Of a DNA stretch of 34,659 nucleotides, positions 1-6,233 are shown piece by piece (the first letter of the stretch is position 1; the number at the start of each line of letters is the position of its first letter). The translations under genes were made by a program, and so were the position numbers. Source of the stretch: a virus; the IMG/VR virus record IMGVR_UViG_3300035034_001123, positions 1-34,659 of that record. One strand, written 5' to 3'. The notes beneath the pieces were generated by a model, which was given only the letters and a program-made list of their open reading frames with translations, made no database searches and was not told the DNA's origin.

Positions 1-155
1 TACCAGCGATTAATTTTAACGATTTGCTTGTCATTCCAATCTGCTTTATATTCCAAAAATCTAACAAATGTCCCCCAACTTGCATCAGATATATGTTTGG
101 AAAGTTTTCTATTTTTAATCATTTCCTTTGATGTTATTTTCCATATTATTTTCTT
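1..155 (-). pseudogene. TnpB (IS605 OrfB) fragment, truncated by window edge
   Basis: The minus strand from about 155 to 1 encodes KNRKLSKHISDASWGTFVRF followed by LEYKADWNDKQIVKINRW. This matches the conserved stretch of IS605-family OrfB/TnpB proteins just before the C-terminal zinc ribbon. The rest lies beyond base 1. Upstream in a different frame is ENNIKGN; TnpB proteins usually read E-x-x-IKGM-x-KN here, so a one-base insertion in an A-run near 121-128 probably broke the gene. The frame is closed by TAA at 156-158, so no intact N-terminus exists in the window. A TnpB piece also lies at the other window end, but its relation to this one cannot be settled. Confidence 0.75.
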
Positions 156-225
156 TTAAAAATGGGTGTTAAAATCTATTTTTAACTTCTTTTTTGTGAG
201 GTGTCAATTTAATTGACTAAAACGC

Positions 226-564
226 CTATTTTGTACTCGCAACCACCCTACGAGGTATTTCTACATTATCTGACTCGACTTTAACATCCCATTGTTTTTT
301 AAAGATGTGATAACTATATCCCAATCTTTCTTGTATTTCTTTTATAAAAACTAACTTAAAGTTACAACCTAATTCTTTAAATAATTTATGTTTCATTTTA
401 TGTTTTTCAGTTAATTGTCCTTTAACATCAATCCATAAATCTTGTTCTTTTAAATAAAAGTCTGGGGTATATCTAACACCATCTTTTAGTTTAAATCGTT
501 TAGGTTCATACTCCCATTCAACGACCCTCTGTTTAGCAAATAACGACAGACATCGAGCCTGCAT
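226..564 (-). CDS. PD-(D/E)XK nuclease-like small protein
   Basis: A 112-aa product if started at the ATG at 562-564, which has a GGAG Shine-Dalgarno-like sequence 6 nt upstream; the in-frame ATG at 576 lacks one. The centre reads EWEYEPKRFKLKDGVRYTPD then FYL and, about ten residues on, WIDVKG. This E...PDF...(I)DVKG pattern is the catalytic core of small phage PD-(D/E)XK nucleases such as the DUF1064/T7 endonuclease I-like group (family knowledge). Flanks are short and basic. It sits immediately 3' of the tRNA array and likely shares its transcript. Nuclease function is inferred from motif spacing; a Holliday-junction or structure-specific role is possible but not shown. Confidence 0.7.
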   Translation of the reverse strand: MQARCLSLFAKQRVVEWEYEPKRFKLKDGVRYTPDFYLKEQDLWIDVKGQLTEKHKMKHKLFKELGCNFKLVFIKEIQERLGYSYHIFKKQWDVKVESDNVEIPRRVVASTK

Positions 565-579
565 TATACTCTCCATAAA

Positions 580-667
580 TGGCGGAAGTCGGGGTGCACG
601 ATACCCAAACCCTTTCGAGTTCCATCTGCTTAGCAGGCAGTGACGATTCCCAATCGCTTCAACTTCC
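580..667 (-). tRNA. tRNA-Ser(GCT)
   Basis: Acceptor GGAAGTT/GACTTCC, discriminator G, CCA encoded. Anticodon loop CTGCTAA. Long variable arm with a CGAAAG tip, as expected for class II serine tRNA. T loop ATCGTGC. Confidence 0.93.
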
Positions 668-743
668 ATATAAATTAACTTCCGGCGGTCTCCGATCATT
701 CGAACTACAATTGTTCAAGGAGGGAGTCTGGTTGCGGAATAAA

Positions 744-819
744 TGGAGTTGCCAGTCGGGAATGATCCGACGACCTCAGCAATACCAATGCTGTGCTCTA
801 CCAATTGAGCTATGGCAAC
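744..819 (-). tRNA. tRNA-Thr(GGT)
   Basis: Acceptor GTTGCCA/TGGCAAC, T stem GTCGG/CCGAC, anticodon loop TTGGTAT on a CAGCA/TGCTG stem. CCA encoded. Confidence 0.93.
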
Positions 820-828
820 ATTAAAGAG

Positions 829-913
829 CGGAGAGAAACGAACACGATTCGTAAAGCCTTGCGACTTCCATCTACTTTCCAAGTAGCGCCTCTACCTTAG
901 AGGTTTACTCTCC
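829..913 (-). tRNA. tRNA-Ser(GGA), CCA not encoded
   Basis: Acceptor GGAGAG/CTCTCC, anticodon loop TTGGAAA on CTAC/GTAG, long variable arm, discriminator G. The 3' end reads G-CTC rather than G-CCA, so CCA would have to be added. The 5' acceptor strand contains the stop codon of the neighbouring gene 905-1117. Confidence 0.85.
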
Positions 914-1117
914 AAATTCGACTAAGTCTAAACTATGTATCAAAGGATGTGATCTTCCTGGCAAAAGTAATGCTACTTGACCTGACTCAGTGTTACGTTC
1001 TATGTTTGGAATCATCTTTCTAACCCTCATGTCGGATACACCTAAAACATCAACCCAAGTATCCTTCGGATACAAATCATCGTGTACAACTAAATTATAT
1101 TTCAATTTCGCTTTCAT
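905..1117 (-). CDS. small hypothetical protein inside the tRNA array
   Basis: 70 aa, starts MKAKLKYNLVVHDDLYPKDT and ends LDLVEFGE. No family recognised. Regular codon pattern and a short basic N-terminus. Its TAA stop (905-907) lies inside the acceptor stem of tRNA-Ser(GGA), so gene and tRNA overlap by 9 bases and translation and tRNA maturation compete on that transcript. No clear Shine-Dalgarno; upstream is the AT-rich stretch 1120-1165. Confidence 0.5.
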   Translation of the reverse strand: MKAKLKYNLVVHDDLYPKDTWVDVLGVSDMRVRKMIPNIERNTESGQVALLLPGRSHPLIHSLDLVEFGE

Positions 1118-1167
1118 AGAACTTATAGTATATATAGTTGAAAACTTTAAAAATGTGTAAAAAAAAT

Positions 1168-1243
1168 TGGCAGGCCATAGAGGACTCGAACCCCTACTAA
1201 TTCGTCCGAAGCGAATCGTGCTAATCCATTACACTAATAACCC
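1168..1243 (-). tRNA. tRNA-Arg(TCG)
   Basis: Anticodon loop CTTCGGA on ATTCG/CGAAT. Acceptor GGGTTAT/ATGGCCT with G1-U72 wobble, discriminator G, CCA encoded. Confidence 0.9.
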
Positions 1244-1248
1244 GCAAA

Positions 1249-1371
1249 TGGTAGCAGCGAAGGGACTCGAACCCTCAATCCCTTACGGGCGCAAGATTTT
1301 TGCTAACCCTTCAAATCAAATTCAAAGAGTTGGAAAAAGTCTTGTGTGTATACCAATTCCACCACACTGCC
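1249..1371 (-). tRNA. tRNA-Leu with a 36-nt insertion in the anticodon loop
   Basis: All other parts are canonical for class II leucine tRNA: acceptor GGCAGTG/CGCTGCT, D arm, anticodon stem CAAGA/TCTTG (1340-1344 and 1292-1296), variable arm GCCCGTAAGGG, T loop TTCGAGT, CCA encoded. Between the two anticodon-stem strands lie 43 nt (1297-1339) instead of 7. The insert folds on itself: AACTCTT pairs with AAGGGTT around a 13-nt loop, and a T5 run can pair with an A5 run next to the stem. Removing 36 nt as CTT|AAAA gives loop CTTAAAA, anticodon TAA, with the break after position 34. Other breakpoints in the T/A runs would give TTA or TTT, so the mature anticodon is not certain. Confidence 0.8.
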
Positions 1372-1383
1372 ATAAATTGAAAA

Positions 1384-1460
1384 TGGTAGCCACAATCGGA
1401 TTCGAACCGACAGACATCACGTTTTAAGCATGATAGGCGTCCCTCTTACCTCATACGGCC
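1384..1460 (-). tRNA. tRNA with anticodon TAA (Leu codon UUA), short variable loop
   Basis: Anticodon loop CTTAAAA on TCATG/CGTGA, acceptor GGCCGTA/TGTGGCT (G1-U72), T arm GTCGG/CCGAT, discriminator A, CCA encoded. The variable region is only five nt (TGTCT), whereas bacterial leucine tRNAs are class II. Amino-acid identity is therefore uncertain. Confidence 0.85.
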
Positions 1461-1468
1461 ATAAAGAA

Positions 1469-1553
1469 AGCTGAGTAAGAGATTCGAACTCTTGTATGAT
1501 TTCTCATGATCGGGTTTGCAATCCGTCCTATTAGGCCACTCTAGCAACTCAGC
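1469..1553 (-). tRNA. tRNA-Cys(GCA) with long variable arm, CCA not encoded
   Basis: Perfect acceptor GCTGAGT/ACTCAGC, anticodon loop TTGCAAA, discriminator U as required for cysteine. Long variable arm with ATGA-GAAA-TCAT hairpin, so class II. The 3' end is T-TTC, not CCA. Confidence 0.85.
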
Positions 1554-1563
1554 ATAAATTAGA

Positions 1564-1650
1564 TGGTAGTCACGGTGGGATTCGGACCCACACGGCCTTT
1601 CGGCCACAACATCCTTAGTGTTGCGGGTCTACCAATTCCCCCACGCGACC
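1564..1650 (-). tRNA. tRNA-Leu(AAG)
   Basis: Class II with variable arm GGCC-GAAA-GGCC. Anticodon stem CAACA/TGTTG, loop CTAAGGA giving anticodon AAG; A34 is rare in bacterial leucine tRNAs. G1-U72, CCA encoded. Confidence 0.9.
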
Positions 1651-1746
1651 ATAAATTGTTCCCTTCCTACCACATCTCTGATCAAGAGAATAAGGGCCCA
1701 ACTGATCAAATTGAGAAACACGATTCGAACGCTATCGGAAATAAAT

Positions 1747-1830
1747 TGGTAGCGGTGAAGGGAGTCGAACCCTTATACCTTTCGGCCACTGAATTTGAAC
1801 CAGCTGCGTATACCTTTCCGCCACACCGCC
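1747..1830 (-). tRNA. tRNA-Leu(CAA)
   Basis: Acceptor GGCGGTG/CACCGCT, anticodon loop TTCAAAT on GCTGG/TCAGT, variable arm with GGCCGAAAGG tip, T loop TTCGACT, CCA encoded. Confidence 0.9.
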
Positions 1831-1900
1831 ATAAATTATTAGATCAGACTTTATTCAGCGTGACCATGTGTTCTCTCCGCCGTAAACATTTTGGGTTATT

Positions 1901-2269
1901 TTATTGTTCAACTGTAATCTTTTGAAGTTTCTCAGCGGATACCCCATTTGATCTAAGCGTGTCTGTAAATTCTTTCATAACAGCGTCAAACCGTTTACGA
2001 ACTCCATACAAGGTCGTTACGTCTTGATATTCAGCATCGTATATTTGTCCAGATTGACTAATTTCTTGAAACATGGCAGCCATTACCCAATTCCCCTTTT
2101 GTTTGAACAAACGATATCCATAGATACCATCCGAAGATAATGACAACGTATAACCTCCATTAACAGAATTAAACTTGAAATTCTTATCCGAATATAATAT
2201 CTGTCCTAATGAGGTTGATTTTACAAGTTCTGTTGAAAGGCTTTCCATGATTAGTGTTTTTAATTTCAT
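1901..2269 (-). CDS. hypothetical protein
   Basis: 122 aa beginning MKLKTLIMESLSTELVKSTS. Not recognised. Predicted mixed alpha/beta with a central strand-rich part (GGYTLSLSSDGIYGYRLF) and a helical C-terminus (RKRFDAVMKEFTDTL). It follows gene 2281-3030 by 11 nt and is probably in the same transcript. The N-terminus resembles that of the neighbour (short amphipathic LK-x-L-LxE helix), which may mark a shared packaging or assembly signal; that is inference only. Confidence 0.65.
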   Translation of the reverse strand: MKLKTLIMESLSTELVKSTSLGQILYSDKNFKFNSVNGGYTLSLSSDGIYGYRLFKQKGNWVMAAMFQEISQSGQIYDAEYQDVTTLYGVRKRFDAVMKEFTDTLRSNGVSAEKLQKITVEQ

Positions 2270-2280
2270 ATTAATATATA

Positions 2281-3030
2281 TTAGTGATTGGAATCATTTC
2301 CCACATCAAAGAGTTTTTTAATCAAATGATTGGTTACAGTAACACTTGTACTTGAAAAGTATTTTCTTAGTTTCTCAATACCCGACCACTTCTTCTTGTG
2401 AATGGATGGTTTGTAACCTGATAACACCGTGCCGTTGAGGTCCACTAAAACAACCACTCCTTCTTTTATAGAAGTCACAACATAAATTTTTGATCCTCTG
2501 CTTTCAACCGTAAATTTAAGAGTATCTGTCTTTTTTAAGACCTCTCTTATTTCATCGACGGTTTTTAGTTCTGAAACGTCAACTGATTTTTGAATTATAG
2601 AAACTAACATAGATTCATACCTATCAGTCAAAACTTTAAGATGACTAGCAATTTTTTGCTCCTCTGGATGTAATTCGTCTTTAAGTGAAATCTTGTCATT
2701 TACCATATCCATAGTGTTTATTACAACACCTTTTGGATACGGATACCCAAATCCTTTTTCCGGTCGTTCGTTTTGACTGTTAAGTAAAATAGAATTCGGA
2801 GAGTTCTTAATAATCTTGTTAGTCTCAGATATAACCTTTTCATACAATTCAAGATCAAATTCATATCCGTGTTTTATAGCATGACTCATTAAACCATGAG
2901 TTTTTCCTTTTGTAATGTATTTGTCGTTGGGATTGAAAACGAACACAGTTTTAGCACCCGATGGTCTATCGGAGTCGTAACCTGATTGAAACTTAATGTC
3001 TTCATTCAACAAACGTTTTAAAGTAATCAT
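2281..3030 (-). CDS. hypothetical protein
   Basis: 249 aa from the ATG at 3028-3030 (MITLKRLLNEDIKFQSGYDS); a TTG 21 nt upstream is less likely. Middle region contains THGLMSHAIKHGYEFDLELY, a histidine-rich stretch, followed by a helical region and a C-terminal strand-rich part (GSKIYVVTSIKEGVVVLVDL). No family assigned. TATTTATA lies three bases before the start, as in gene 32423-33550. It forms a two-gene block with 1901-2269 inside the tRNA array. Confidence 0.7.
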   Translation of the reverse strand: MITLKRLLNEDIKFQSGYDSDRPSGAKTVFVFNPNDKYITKGKTHGLMSHAIKHGYEFDLELYEKVISETNKIIKNSPNSILLNSQNERPEKGFGYPYPKGVVINTMDMVNDKISLKDELHPEEQKIASHLKVLTDRYESMLVSIIQKSVDVSELKTVDEIREVLKKTDTLKFTVESRGSKIYVVTSIKEGVVVLVDLNGTVLSGYKPSIHKKKWSGIEKLRKYFSSTSVTVTNHLIKKLFDVGNDSNH

Positions 3031-3066
3031 GACTATAAATATAACCCACAAGTGAATTTAGTTAAA

Positions 3067-3141
3067 TGGTGCGGATGGAGGTAATCGAAACCTCATCTCA
3101 ACGTTGGCAACGTCATGTAATAGCCGTTATACGACATCCGC
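3067..3141 (-). tRNA. tRNA-Gly(GCC)
   Basis: Acceptor GCGGATG/CATCCGC, anticodon loop TTGCCAA, T loop TTCGATT, CCA encoded. Confidence 0.92.
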
Positions 3142-3151
3142 GTAAATAAAA

Positions 3152-3236
3152 TGGTAGTCGGAGAGGGACTCGAACCCTCATACCTTTCGGCACTAGAGCC
3201 TAAATCTAGCGTGTCTACCAATTCCACCACCCGACC
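3152..3236 (-). tRNA. tRNA-Leu(TAG)
   Basis: Class II, anticodon stem CTAGA/TCTAG, loop TTTAGGC, variable arm GCCGAAAGGT, acceptor GGTCGGG/TCCGACT with G1-U72, CCA encoded. Confidence 0.93.
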
Positions 3237-3547
3237 ATATAAATTAAAATCTGTAAATGAACCGTAGCTAACCGTTCAACCAATGCGGGTTATGGATAGT
3301 CATACGTTTGTCCGGAATGTGTATGATAATCGAACCGCGTGCCGCAAGAACAAACCCTTAATAGGTTCCGCTAACCATTGTCAGATAAAAGGAGCCAAAT
3401 ACGGTTCTTCGTATCCTATTACTGGGTATACACTGGAAGTGATTTTATTACACTAAACTGACTTAAAACCGGCAGTAACTTTTGATTTGTCAACAATAGT
3501 TCCTTTGGAAGCGAACATCCGTATTACTGTATGAGTACTATTTTTTA
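3237..3547. other. 311-bp stretch with no recognised gene
   Basis: No credible ORF. Contains a T-arm-like GCGGTTCGATT near 3325-3345 without the rest of a cloverleaf and a short hairpin CACT-TCC-AGTG near 3430. Probably spacer with decayed tRNA pieces. Confidence 0.4.
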
Positions 3548-3624
3548 TGGTGGGAAATATCAGATTTGAACCGAATACCCAAGTGTACAAAAAATAGAAT
3601 GTTATCAGATTAGACTATGTGGAC
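3548..3624 (-). tRNA. degenerate tRNA-like sequence
   Basis: Exactly 77 nt between the usual TTTATG leader and an encoded ACCA end, with a T-arm-like TCGG-TTCAAAT-CTGA. The 5' strand (GTCCACA) does not pair with the 3' strand (ATTTCCC) and no standard anticodon arm is visible. Likely a decaying tRNA. Confidence 0.4.
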
Positions 3625-3632
3625 ATAAATTG

Positions 3633-3883
3633 TTTGATTGCGTCAATAGCCAGGGTTCTGTTTTACAGATTGACATTTGTCTCAGAAGAATTCTTCTGGT
3701 AACGTGCTAATAGTTACTGCCCTCTACCTGCTGCTATGAGAACGATTACTCTACAGCGACTTGAGGTTACATCTACCTTGGCGTGTTAACGACTTACGTC
3801 TCCGCTCGGCTCGTTGGATGGCCTGAACTTGTCCTCAAAAACAAGGCTTTACTTGTTCCTGTGTCAATCTTTCAGCAATCAAA
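3633..3883 (-). ncRNA. rnpB: RNase P RNA (phage-encoded, compact)
   Basis: Catalytic RNA of RNase P, which removes 5' leaders from pre-tRNAs. Read on the minus strand: P1 is a 9-bp helix TTTGATTGC (3875-3883) with GCAATCAAA (3633-3641); P2 is GATTGACA (3862-3869) with TGTCAATC (3668-3675); P3 is AACAAG/CTTGTT (3840-3857). The conserved GAGGA-box follows P3 (3831-3838). P4 pairs AAGTTCAGG (3822-3830) with CCTGGCTA (3647-3654), keeping the universal bulged U and showing an A-U change relative to the E. coli CCGGG/CCCGG. The 3' core AGACAAATG...ACAGAACCCTGGC matches the bacterial AGATGAATG...ACAGAACCCGGC. Length is 251 nt against 377 in E. coli, so the specificity domain is reduced. It lies inside the tRNA array on the same strand. 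No protein subunit gene is seen, so it would depend on the host protein. Confidence 0.93.
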
Positions 3884-3898
3884 ATGGTGATCAATAAT

Positions 3899-4102
3899 CT
3901 AAAGTAATTTCACCCTCAAAAATCGATATCCAATAAAATTTGGTGTATTGTTGGCATACTCTACTTCAGAAGCAATCACATACGGGTATTCTGTATAGAA
4001 TTGGATTAGTCGTAATATAGGATTACATACCAATTTAATTGGGGTTCGGTGGGCGATATACCCATCGTCAAAAGTAACAAAGTATTTATTTTTCTTATTC
4101 AT
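3899..4102 (-). CDS. small hypothetical protein between RNase P RNA and a tRNA
   Basis: 67 aa, MNKKNKYFVTFDDGYIAHRT at the N-terminus, ending in a basic RFLRVKLL. Not recognised. Starts directly after the 3' end of the tRNA-like gene at 4109, without a visible Shine-Dalgarno sequence, and stops (TAG) 15 nt before the RNase P RNA 5' end. Confidence 0.45.
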   Translation of the reverse strand: MNKKNKYFVTFDDGYIAHRTPIKLVCNPILRLIQFYTEYPYVIASEVEYANNTPNFIGYRFLRVKLL

Positions 4103-4108
4103 AATCGG

Positions 4109-4198
4109 TGAACGTGACAGGATTCGAACCTGCTATTGAAGTACAGGATCACCCTCTTCATATTATGGCTTCTAACCGACCAATCGGTGTCTCCGTTC
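4109..4198 (-). tRNA. irregular tRNA-like gene, anticodon unclear
   Basis: Good T arm (GCAGG-TTCGAAT-CCTGT) and D-like arm (ACCGA-TTGG-TCGGT), acceptor GAACG/CGTTC with two inner mismatches, 3' end A-CCG. The region between D and T arms is too long; GAAG/CTTC can pair around a 27-nt loop containing CATAATATG. It may be a class II tRNA, an interrupted one or a pseudogene. Confidence 0.5.
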
Positions 4199-4203
4199 AA
4201 AAA

Positions 4204-4277
4204 TGGTAGTTCCTACTGGATTCGAACCAGTGTCTCTCAGTAATCGGCCAAGCGTTGCGCCACTCAACTAAGAAGAC
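4204..4277 (-). tRNA. tRNA-Ile(GAT), degenerate acceptor
   Basis: T arm ACTGG-TTCGAAT-CCAGT perfect, D stem GTTG/CAAC, anticodon loop CCGATTA (C33 instead of U33). Acceptor GTCTTCT/AGGAACT has two mismatches. A better tRNA-Ile(GAT) occurs at 9245. CCA encoded. Confidence 0.65.
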
Positions 4278-4370
4278 ATAAATTATTTAAATCGGTTCTT
4301 CATTATTCCACGACTACGGATTCCTAAAAGGAATCCTTCAAGTCTTTGGCGAATTGAAACCTTATCAAAA

Positions 4371-4445
4371 TGGCGGGAGCCTAGGGATTCGAGCCCTATC
4401 CTACTGAGCTTCAATCAGCCATGCCACCAGTTACACCAGACTCCC
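4371..4445 (-). tRNA. tRNA-Phe(GAA)
   Basis: Acceptor GGGAGTC/GGCTCCC, anticodon loop TTGAAGC on GCTGA/TCAGT, T loop CTCGAAT, CCA encoded. Confidence 0.9.
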
Positions 4446-4504
4446 ATGAACTCGGCCATTATTTACATTCACTTTCGTCAAGAGGTAAACCGAGTAATTA
4501 AAAA

Positions 4505-4578
4505 TGGCAGGACATAAAGGATTTGAACCCTTACAAGCAGGTTTGGAATCTGCGGTGCTACCGTTACACTAATGCCCC
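4505..4578 (-). tRNA. tRNA-Trp(CCA)
   Basis: Anticodon stem GCAGA/CCTGC, loop TTCCAAA, discriminator G, acceptor GGGGCAT/ATGTCCT with G1-U72, CCA encoded. Confidence 0.92.
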
Positions 4579-4583
4579 ATAAA

Positions 4584-4660
4584 TGGCGGGATGTACCGGA
4601 TTCGAACCGGCAGATCGCTCGCGTGACAGGCGAGTGCTTTGCCAATTAAGCTAACACCCC
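4584..4660 (-). tRNA. tRNA-Asp(GTC), copy 1
   Basis: Acceptor GGGGTGT/ACATCCC, anticodon stem CTCGC/GCGAG, loop CTGTCAC, discriminator G, CCA encoded. Confidence 0.93.
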
Positions 4661-4720
4661 ATAAATTATTAATAGTCTCTCCTAATAGTCAAGCCGTTTT
4701 GAACCGCTTTAGAAAATAAA

Positions 4721-4812
4721 TGGTGTTATGTCTCAGGTCGTTATTGGACGGGAAAGGCTCTACTAGATACACCTTTTTAACCCTTGGTTATCCAACCCTC
4801 AATGAACACAAC
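4721..4812 (-). tRNA. irregular tRNA-like gene, anticodon unclear
   Basis: Seven-pair acceptor GTTGTGT/ACATAAC, discriminator A and encoded CCA, with the usual TTTATG leader. The body (92 nt in all) is unusual: hairpin TTGG-ATAA-CCAA, a stem AAAGG/CCTTT around a 14-nt loop, and no standard T loop. Confidence 0.5.
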
Positions 4813-4817
4813 ATAAA

Positions 4818-4893
4818 TGGAGCCGCCTACCCGATTTGAACGGGTGACATCCATATTACAAGTATGGCGCTCTACCAACTGAGCTAAGGCGGC
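4818..4893 (-). tRNA. tRNA-Thr(TGT)
   Basis: Acceptor GCCGCCT/AGGCGGC, anticodon stem CCATA/TATGG, loop CTTGTAA, T loop TTCAAAT, CCA encoded. Confidence 0.94.
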
Positions 4894-4898
4894 ATAAA

Positions 4899-5111
4899 TT
4901 ATTTAAGTTTTTCTTTAAATTGTTTAAATAGATTTCCGTTATACGCAAATCCATGTTCGGTGAATGCCTTCGATAAGACTTTCCCATTATTCATATAAGA
5001 TTCATATATCAAGTCGAAATGGTCATTGACCACGTTAGGTTTACTATCAATAACACACTGACGACTACAAGTTTTTCTCTTAGAATCGGATTTGAATGAA
5101 TCCCCACACAC
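4899..5111 (-). CDS. small zinc-ribbon-like protein
   Basis: 70 aa from a GTG at 5109-5111. N-terminus reads CGDSFKSDSKRKTCSRQC, the second half of a C-x-x-C-G...C-S-x-x-C zinc knuckle; the open frame continues upstream to a further cysteine (INCSKSSVCG) but has no good start there. The C-terminal half is helical. Such knuckles occur in HNH and other homing endonucleases, so this may be a remnant of one. No Shine-Dalgarno seen. Confidence 0.4.
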   Translation of the reverse strand: MCGDSFKSDSKRKTCSRQCVIDSKPNVVNDHFDLIYESYMNNGKVLSKAFTEHGFAYNGNLFKQFKEKLK

Positions 5112-5177
5112 CGAACTTTTTGAACAGTTGATTACAAATTACAAATTAAGGCGGCAATAATAAATTAATGATCACGA

Positions 5178-5245
5178 TATAGTAGATTGGATTCGAACCA
5201 ATGTCTCCGGCCGTCAAGGCCAGCGTATTATCCGCTATACTACGT
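5178..5245 (-). tRNA. tRNA-like gene with anticodon loop CTTGACG (TGA)
   Basis: T arm ATTGG-TTCGAAT-CCAAT and anticodon stem CTGGC/GCCGG are good, D stem AGCG/CGCT. Overall body resembles Glu/Asp tRNAs, variable loop four nt, yet the loop gives anticodon TGA (Ser codon UCA). The acceptor pairs only with a bulge (TAGTA/TACTA) and CCA is absent. Possibly non-functional. Confidence 0.5.
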
Positions 5246-5578
5246 CCATCACAAAATTCACAACTGTTAGCGCAGTTGTTTCAAATGAGGTAATCATACA
5301 TCCACCCAACTCCACTAAAAGTTGAGTTTCAGAAATTGATGGAACCGCTGAACGATTCCGTTACCTTTTCTACACATGGCAGATAGGTTAAAAAGTTTTT
5401 TATTCACCGCTAAGCGTCGAATTTTTACAGGCAATAATTACTTGCCTCCTGACGTAAGGCCTTACGGAGCAGGGAATCTCACAGTATTATTGAGCCATGT
5501 ATCTCCGATAAGGTTGCGGTCCTTGGGAGCCAATACTTCTTTCATCTGTGCTAATCAGACTTCTGCGTGAATAAAAAA
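5246..5578. other. gene-free, hairpin-rich block
   Basis: 333 bp with no convincing ORF. Contains a perfect 7-bp hairpin ACAACTG-TTAGCG-CAGTTGT (5261-5280), CAACT/AGTTG (about 5309-5327), AGGCAA/TTGCCT (about 5430-5453) and the 12-bp palindrome GTAAGGCCTTAC (about 5455-5466). May be a structured RNA; not assigned. Confidence 0.4.
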
Positions 5579-5654
5579 TGGAGCAGAAGGTGGGAGTTGA
5601 GCCCACAACCGTCTCGTTGGAAACGAGGTGCTCTGCCGATTGAGCTACTTCTGC
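5579..5654 (-). tRNA. tRNA-Gly(TCC), copy 1
   Basis: Acceptor GCAGAAG/CTTCTGC, discriminator U, anticodon loop TTTCCAA, T loop CTCAACT, CCA encoded. Confidence 0.92.
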
Positions 5655-5660
5655 ATTAAA

Positions 5661-5748
5661 TGGTGGTGTCATGCGGAATCGAACCACCCCCCCATTACAG
5701 AGAACGGATTTACAGTCCGCGTGTTAGAACCACTAACTTTATGACACC
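5661..5748 (-). tRNA. tRNA-Tyr(GTA), copy 1
   Basis: Class II. Acceptor GGTGTCA/TGACACC, anticodon stem GCGGA/TCCGT, loop CTGTAAA, long variable arm, CCA encoded. Confidence 0.92.
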
Positions 5749-5971
5749 ATATATAAATTGTAGACCTCGTTATACCGACTCTTACGGTTATCTTAGATGA
5801 CGTCAACGGATCAGAAACACATCACAGTTTTCTCGATAAGAGCGACTTATCGATTAATTTACAACACGTCTCATGTAAGCACTATCTGCATGATAATTTG
5901 ACGGGTTTCCCAGCTTTCTTTTGACACAATATGATTAGGGATGCTTGCCCTAAAATTGATCGTTGTAAAAA

Positions 5972-6047
5972 TGGTAGTTCCATTGGGACTCGAACCCAAA
6001 TCTTTTGCTTAGAAGGCAAAGGCCCTAATCCTTTAGACGATGGAACC
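5972..6047 (-). tRNA. tRNA-Arg(TCT)
   Basis: Acceptor GGTTCCA/TGGAACT with G1-U72, anticodon stem TTTGC/GCAAA, loop CTTCTAA, CCA encoded. Confidence 0.93.
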
Positions 6048-6065
6048 ATTTGGGTACATAAGAAA

Positions 6066-6142
6066 TGGTGCACCGAGTGAGATTCGAACCCACGAGCATC
6101 TGCTTGGAAGGCAGTGACAATAGGCCGCTATGTGACCGGTGC
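6066..6142 (-). tRNA. tRNA-Gly(TCC), copy 2
   Basis: Acceptor GCACCGG/TCGGTGC, anticodon loop CTTCCAA, T arm GTGGG-TTCGAAT-CTCAC, discriminator A rather than U, CCA encoded. Confidence 0.88.
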
Positions 6143-6144
6143 GT

Positions 6145-6230
6145 AAAAAGTTATCTATTTCAGATTTAATGTATCTCCGACTTTCTTGTGCCGGTGACTT
6201 TACCATTAGTCCAATTGATAATTCACTTTA
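6145..6230 (-). pseudogene. tRNA fossil
   Basis: Retains a D arm (GAC-TAATGGTAAA-GTC) and an anticodon-like stem CCGGC/GTCGG with an 8-nt loop, but no proper T arm, acceptor stem or CCA. Confidence 0.45.
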
Positions 6231-6233
6231 AAT

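Noticed and set aside
565-699. N-terminal extension of the 226-564 gene to 699
   Set aside because: It would read through tRNA-Ser; a start with a ribosome site lies at 564.
670-743. A further tRNA between Ser(GCT) and Thr(GGT)
   Set aside because: A TTCGAAT loop is present but the flanking bases do not pair and no acceptor or anticodon stem can be built.
1297-1339. Group I intron in tRNA-Leu
   Set aside because: The insertion is only 36 nt and has none of the P, Q, R, S core elements, although its position is suggestive.
1384-1460. Stop-codon suppressor tRNA
   Set aside because: Anticodon is TAA, which reads UUA (Leu), not a stop. TAA, TAG and TGA all end genes in this window, giving no sign of stop recoding.
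1167-1925. Plus-strand ORFs across the tRNA array (for example 1167-1427 and 1563-1925)
   Set aside because: They are translations of antisense tRNA sequence; repeated peptides such as GLEP or GFEP come from the reverse complement of T arms.
5246-5578. tmRNA
   Set aside because: No tRNA-like ends, no tag reading frame ending in Ala-Ala, no pseudoknot series recognised.
5487-6073. Minus-strand ORFs 5487-5687 and 5882-6073, and 8586-8795
   Set aside because: They run straight through complete tRNA genes and lack ribosome sites.
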